Notes under the pieces: model-generated
Seen by the model: the letters and a program-made list of their open reading frames with translations, nothing else
Told to the model about the DNA's origin: nothing
Databases searched by the model: none
DNA from: Planctomycetota bacterium
GTDB taxonomy: Bacteria; Planctomycetota; UBA1135; GCA-002686595
Assembly: GCA_029212955.1 (NCBI GenBank)
Contig: JARGOW010000157.1
Location: forward strand, 1-7,743
DNA: 7,743 bases
Direction: 5' to 3'
Made by a program: the position numbers and the translations under genes
Shown: one piece after another, positions 6,687 through 7,743 of the stretch
Layout of the letters: every line of letters begins with the position of its first letter
Position numbering within the stretch: the first letter of the stretch is position 1

Positions 6687-7742
6687 CTATTTTTCCTTGT
6701 CGCCGGATTCGTCGGATCGGCTGGGAAGATCCACGATCTCAGAGGCCACATACACCTGGCCCGGATCGAGCCTGGAACGATAGGCCTCTTCCATGAACAT
6801 GCGCGGGTTGCGAGCCACTTGAACTTCCTTGTTCGCACCGTTTCCGATGATGTGCAGGGGGCGGTCCAAATCCACCATGGCATCGGAGAGATAAAGGGTC
6901 ACTGTGCCCACGCCCTCACCGTCGACGGTGATGGTATTGCTGCCCGCATCGATGGAAGCGGTCACTTTGGCGCCTTTCTCGGCGGATCCCCGCGGTATCT
7001 CGATCCAATTCAAACGGGTCAATTGATCGTTTGGCCAATACTCGATTTTGGTGGGATAGGAAACCCGGGGATGCTCGGTCATCCAGGTCCAGATATCCTT
7101 GGCGTCTCCGGTGGAATCCATGGTGCAGTTGTTGAATCCCAACTCCTTGACCTTCGCTTCGAAGGCGGTGGCTTTGGCGCCGCCTCCGGCAAAGTACGTG
7201 GGCAAATTGCAGTATCCATCGGGGGTTTCATCCCCCACATCACCCCTCCGGCCCACGACTCCCGCGTAGGTGAATCCCCGGCGTCCAGCCAAGGCCATAG
7301 CGACTTCCAATCCCTTGCCGGTACCCGCCAGGAACACCCGGTCGGAATCCACGGCGAAGGTTTCGAAAACCTGCTGCATGGTGATCAGCACCGCAGCGGT
7401 CCCATCACGGCCCATCCAGGTTTCAATATCCTTGGGCATGCCGGGCACGGCCAAGATCGCCCCATCCCGGAATTCACCCAGGGCCCAGTCCTCGGCCAGG
7501 TGTTCGGTCGGGGTCTGGTCCGCAGGCGGAATGCAGATGATGACGGGCCATGCCTCCTGGGGCTTGTAATCGCGGGGCAACGCCACCACATACTCCAGGG
7601 GGTTCTTCTTGGAGAAGAAGCGTTCCGCATATTCAAAGGTGGTGACCTTTCCCTTTTTAAACTTCTTCTTGGCATACCCCTGGGACATCCAAAGGGCTGC
7701 GACCAAATCCTTGGTATATGCCATCAGGTCATAGGACCCGAT
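6687..7742 (-). CDS. Alpha/beta-hydrolase-like protein, probably inactive, 5'-truncated
   Basis: From the ATG at 7724 it encodes 345 residues, but the frame is open to the edge (IGSYDL precedes that Met), so the gene probably starts outside the window. Residues about 43-215 follow an esterase-type alpha/beta-hydrolase pattern: EYVVALPRDYKPQEAWPVIICIPP, AILAVPG, then DSDRVFLAGTGKGLEVAMALAG at the nucleophile elbow. The elbow reads GTGKG (134-138), with Gly136 where the catalytic Ser normally sits. The later region where Asp and His are expected (FAGGGAKATAF, STGDAKDIWTWM) also shows no convincing counterparts, so it looks like a pseudo-hydrolase. Residues 238-300 form a beta-rich C-terminal domain (TVTLYLSDAMVDLDRPL), and the last 12 residues are charged. 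It is the first visible gene of the minus-strand operon, ending two bases before the next start. Substrate or partner is unknown. Confidence 0.85.
   Translation of the reverse strand: MGSYDLMAYTKDLVAALWMSQGYAKKKFKKGKVTTFEYAERFFSKKNPLEYVVALPRDYKPQEAWPVIICIPPADQTPTEHLAEDWALGEFRDGAILAVPGMPKDIETWMGRDGTAAVLITMQQVFETFAVDSDRVFLAGTGKGLEVAMALAGRRGFTYAGVVGRRGDVGDETPDGYCNLPTYFAGGGAKATAFEAKVKELGFNNCTMDSTGDAKDIWTWMTEHPRVSYPTKIEYWPNDQLTRLNWIEIPRGSAEKGAKVTASIDAGSNTITVDGEGVGTVTLYLSDAMVDLDRPLHIIGNGANKEVQVARNPRMFMEEAYRSRLDPGQVYVASEIVDLPSRSDESGDKEK
6694..6698 (-). promoter_or_regulatory. Ribosome binding site for the GTG start at 6684
   Basis: On the minus strand AAGGA lies nine bases before GTG, within the last codons of the upstream gene. 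It supports the GTG at 6684 as the start although it is not an ATG. The other gene starts in this window lack such a clear site. Confidence 0.6.
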
Positions 7743-7743
7743 C

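Overview
The window is GC-rich, densely coded DNA, most likely a chromosomal fragment of a planctomycete-like bacterium. This placement is an inference. It rests on HEAT-repeat secreted proteins with a TRWDxWWxFN entry motif and a Pro/Gly linker, a fused membrane/spermidine-synthase-like protein, an esterase-like protein with a beta-rich tail, and a Shine-Dalgarno-less start on the main gene. No RNA gene, insertion sequence or CRISPR array was seen.

Left half, plus strand: two tandem paralogues encode large HEAT-repeat proteins. The first (2-2020) is cut by the left edge and ends just before a very GC-rich hairpin (2062-2097). After a 337-base intergenic region, the second (2358-4478) is complete: signal peptide, Pro/Gly linker, TRWDFWWGFN motif, HEAT solenoid and a conserved C-terminal tail. 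The intergenic region holds an excellent match to a sigma-54 (RpoN) promoter, TTGGCAC-N5-TTGCT at 2255-2271. About 90 and 117 bases upstream of the predicted start of transcription lie two related dyads (TTGC-N3-GCRA) that could be enhancer sites. The second gene ends at a strong intrinsic terminator (4497-4535) between the convergent gene sets.

Right half, minus strand: a tight three-gene operon reads from the right edge inward. Its genes are a 5'-truncated alpha/beta-hydrolase-like protein that appears to have lost its catalytic residues (7742-6687), a membrane protein fused to a spermidine-synthase-like domain (start GTG at 6684), and a small membrane protein with TPR-like helices (5064-4537). 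The spermidine-synthase-like frame stops early at 5143. A one-base shift at a CCCC run (5189-5192) restores a natural C-terminus ending at 5061, where its TGA overlaps the ATG of the next gene (ATGA). This is either a sequencing or assembly indel or a recent frameshift mutation.

The two blocks converge at about 4480-4540 and look like independent transcription units. The least expected signals are the RpoN promoter with paired upstream dyads serving one copy of a duplicated HEAT gene, the frameshift with its coupled overlap, and the apparently dead hydrolase.
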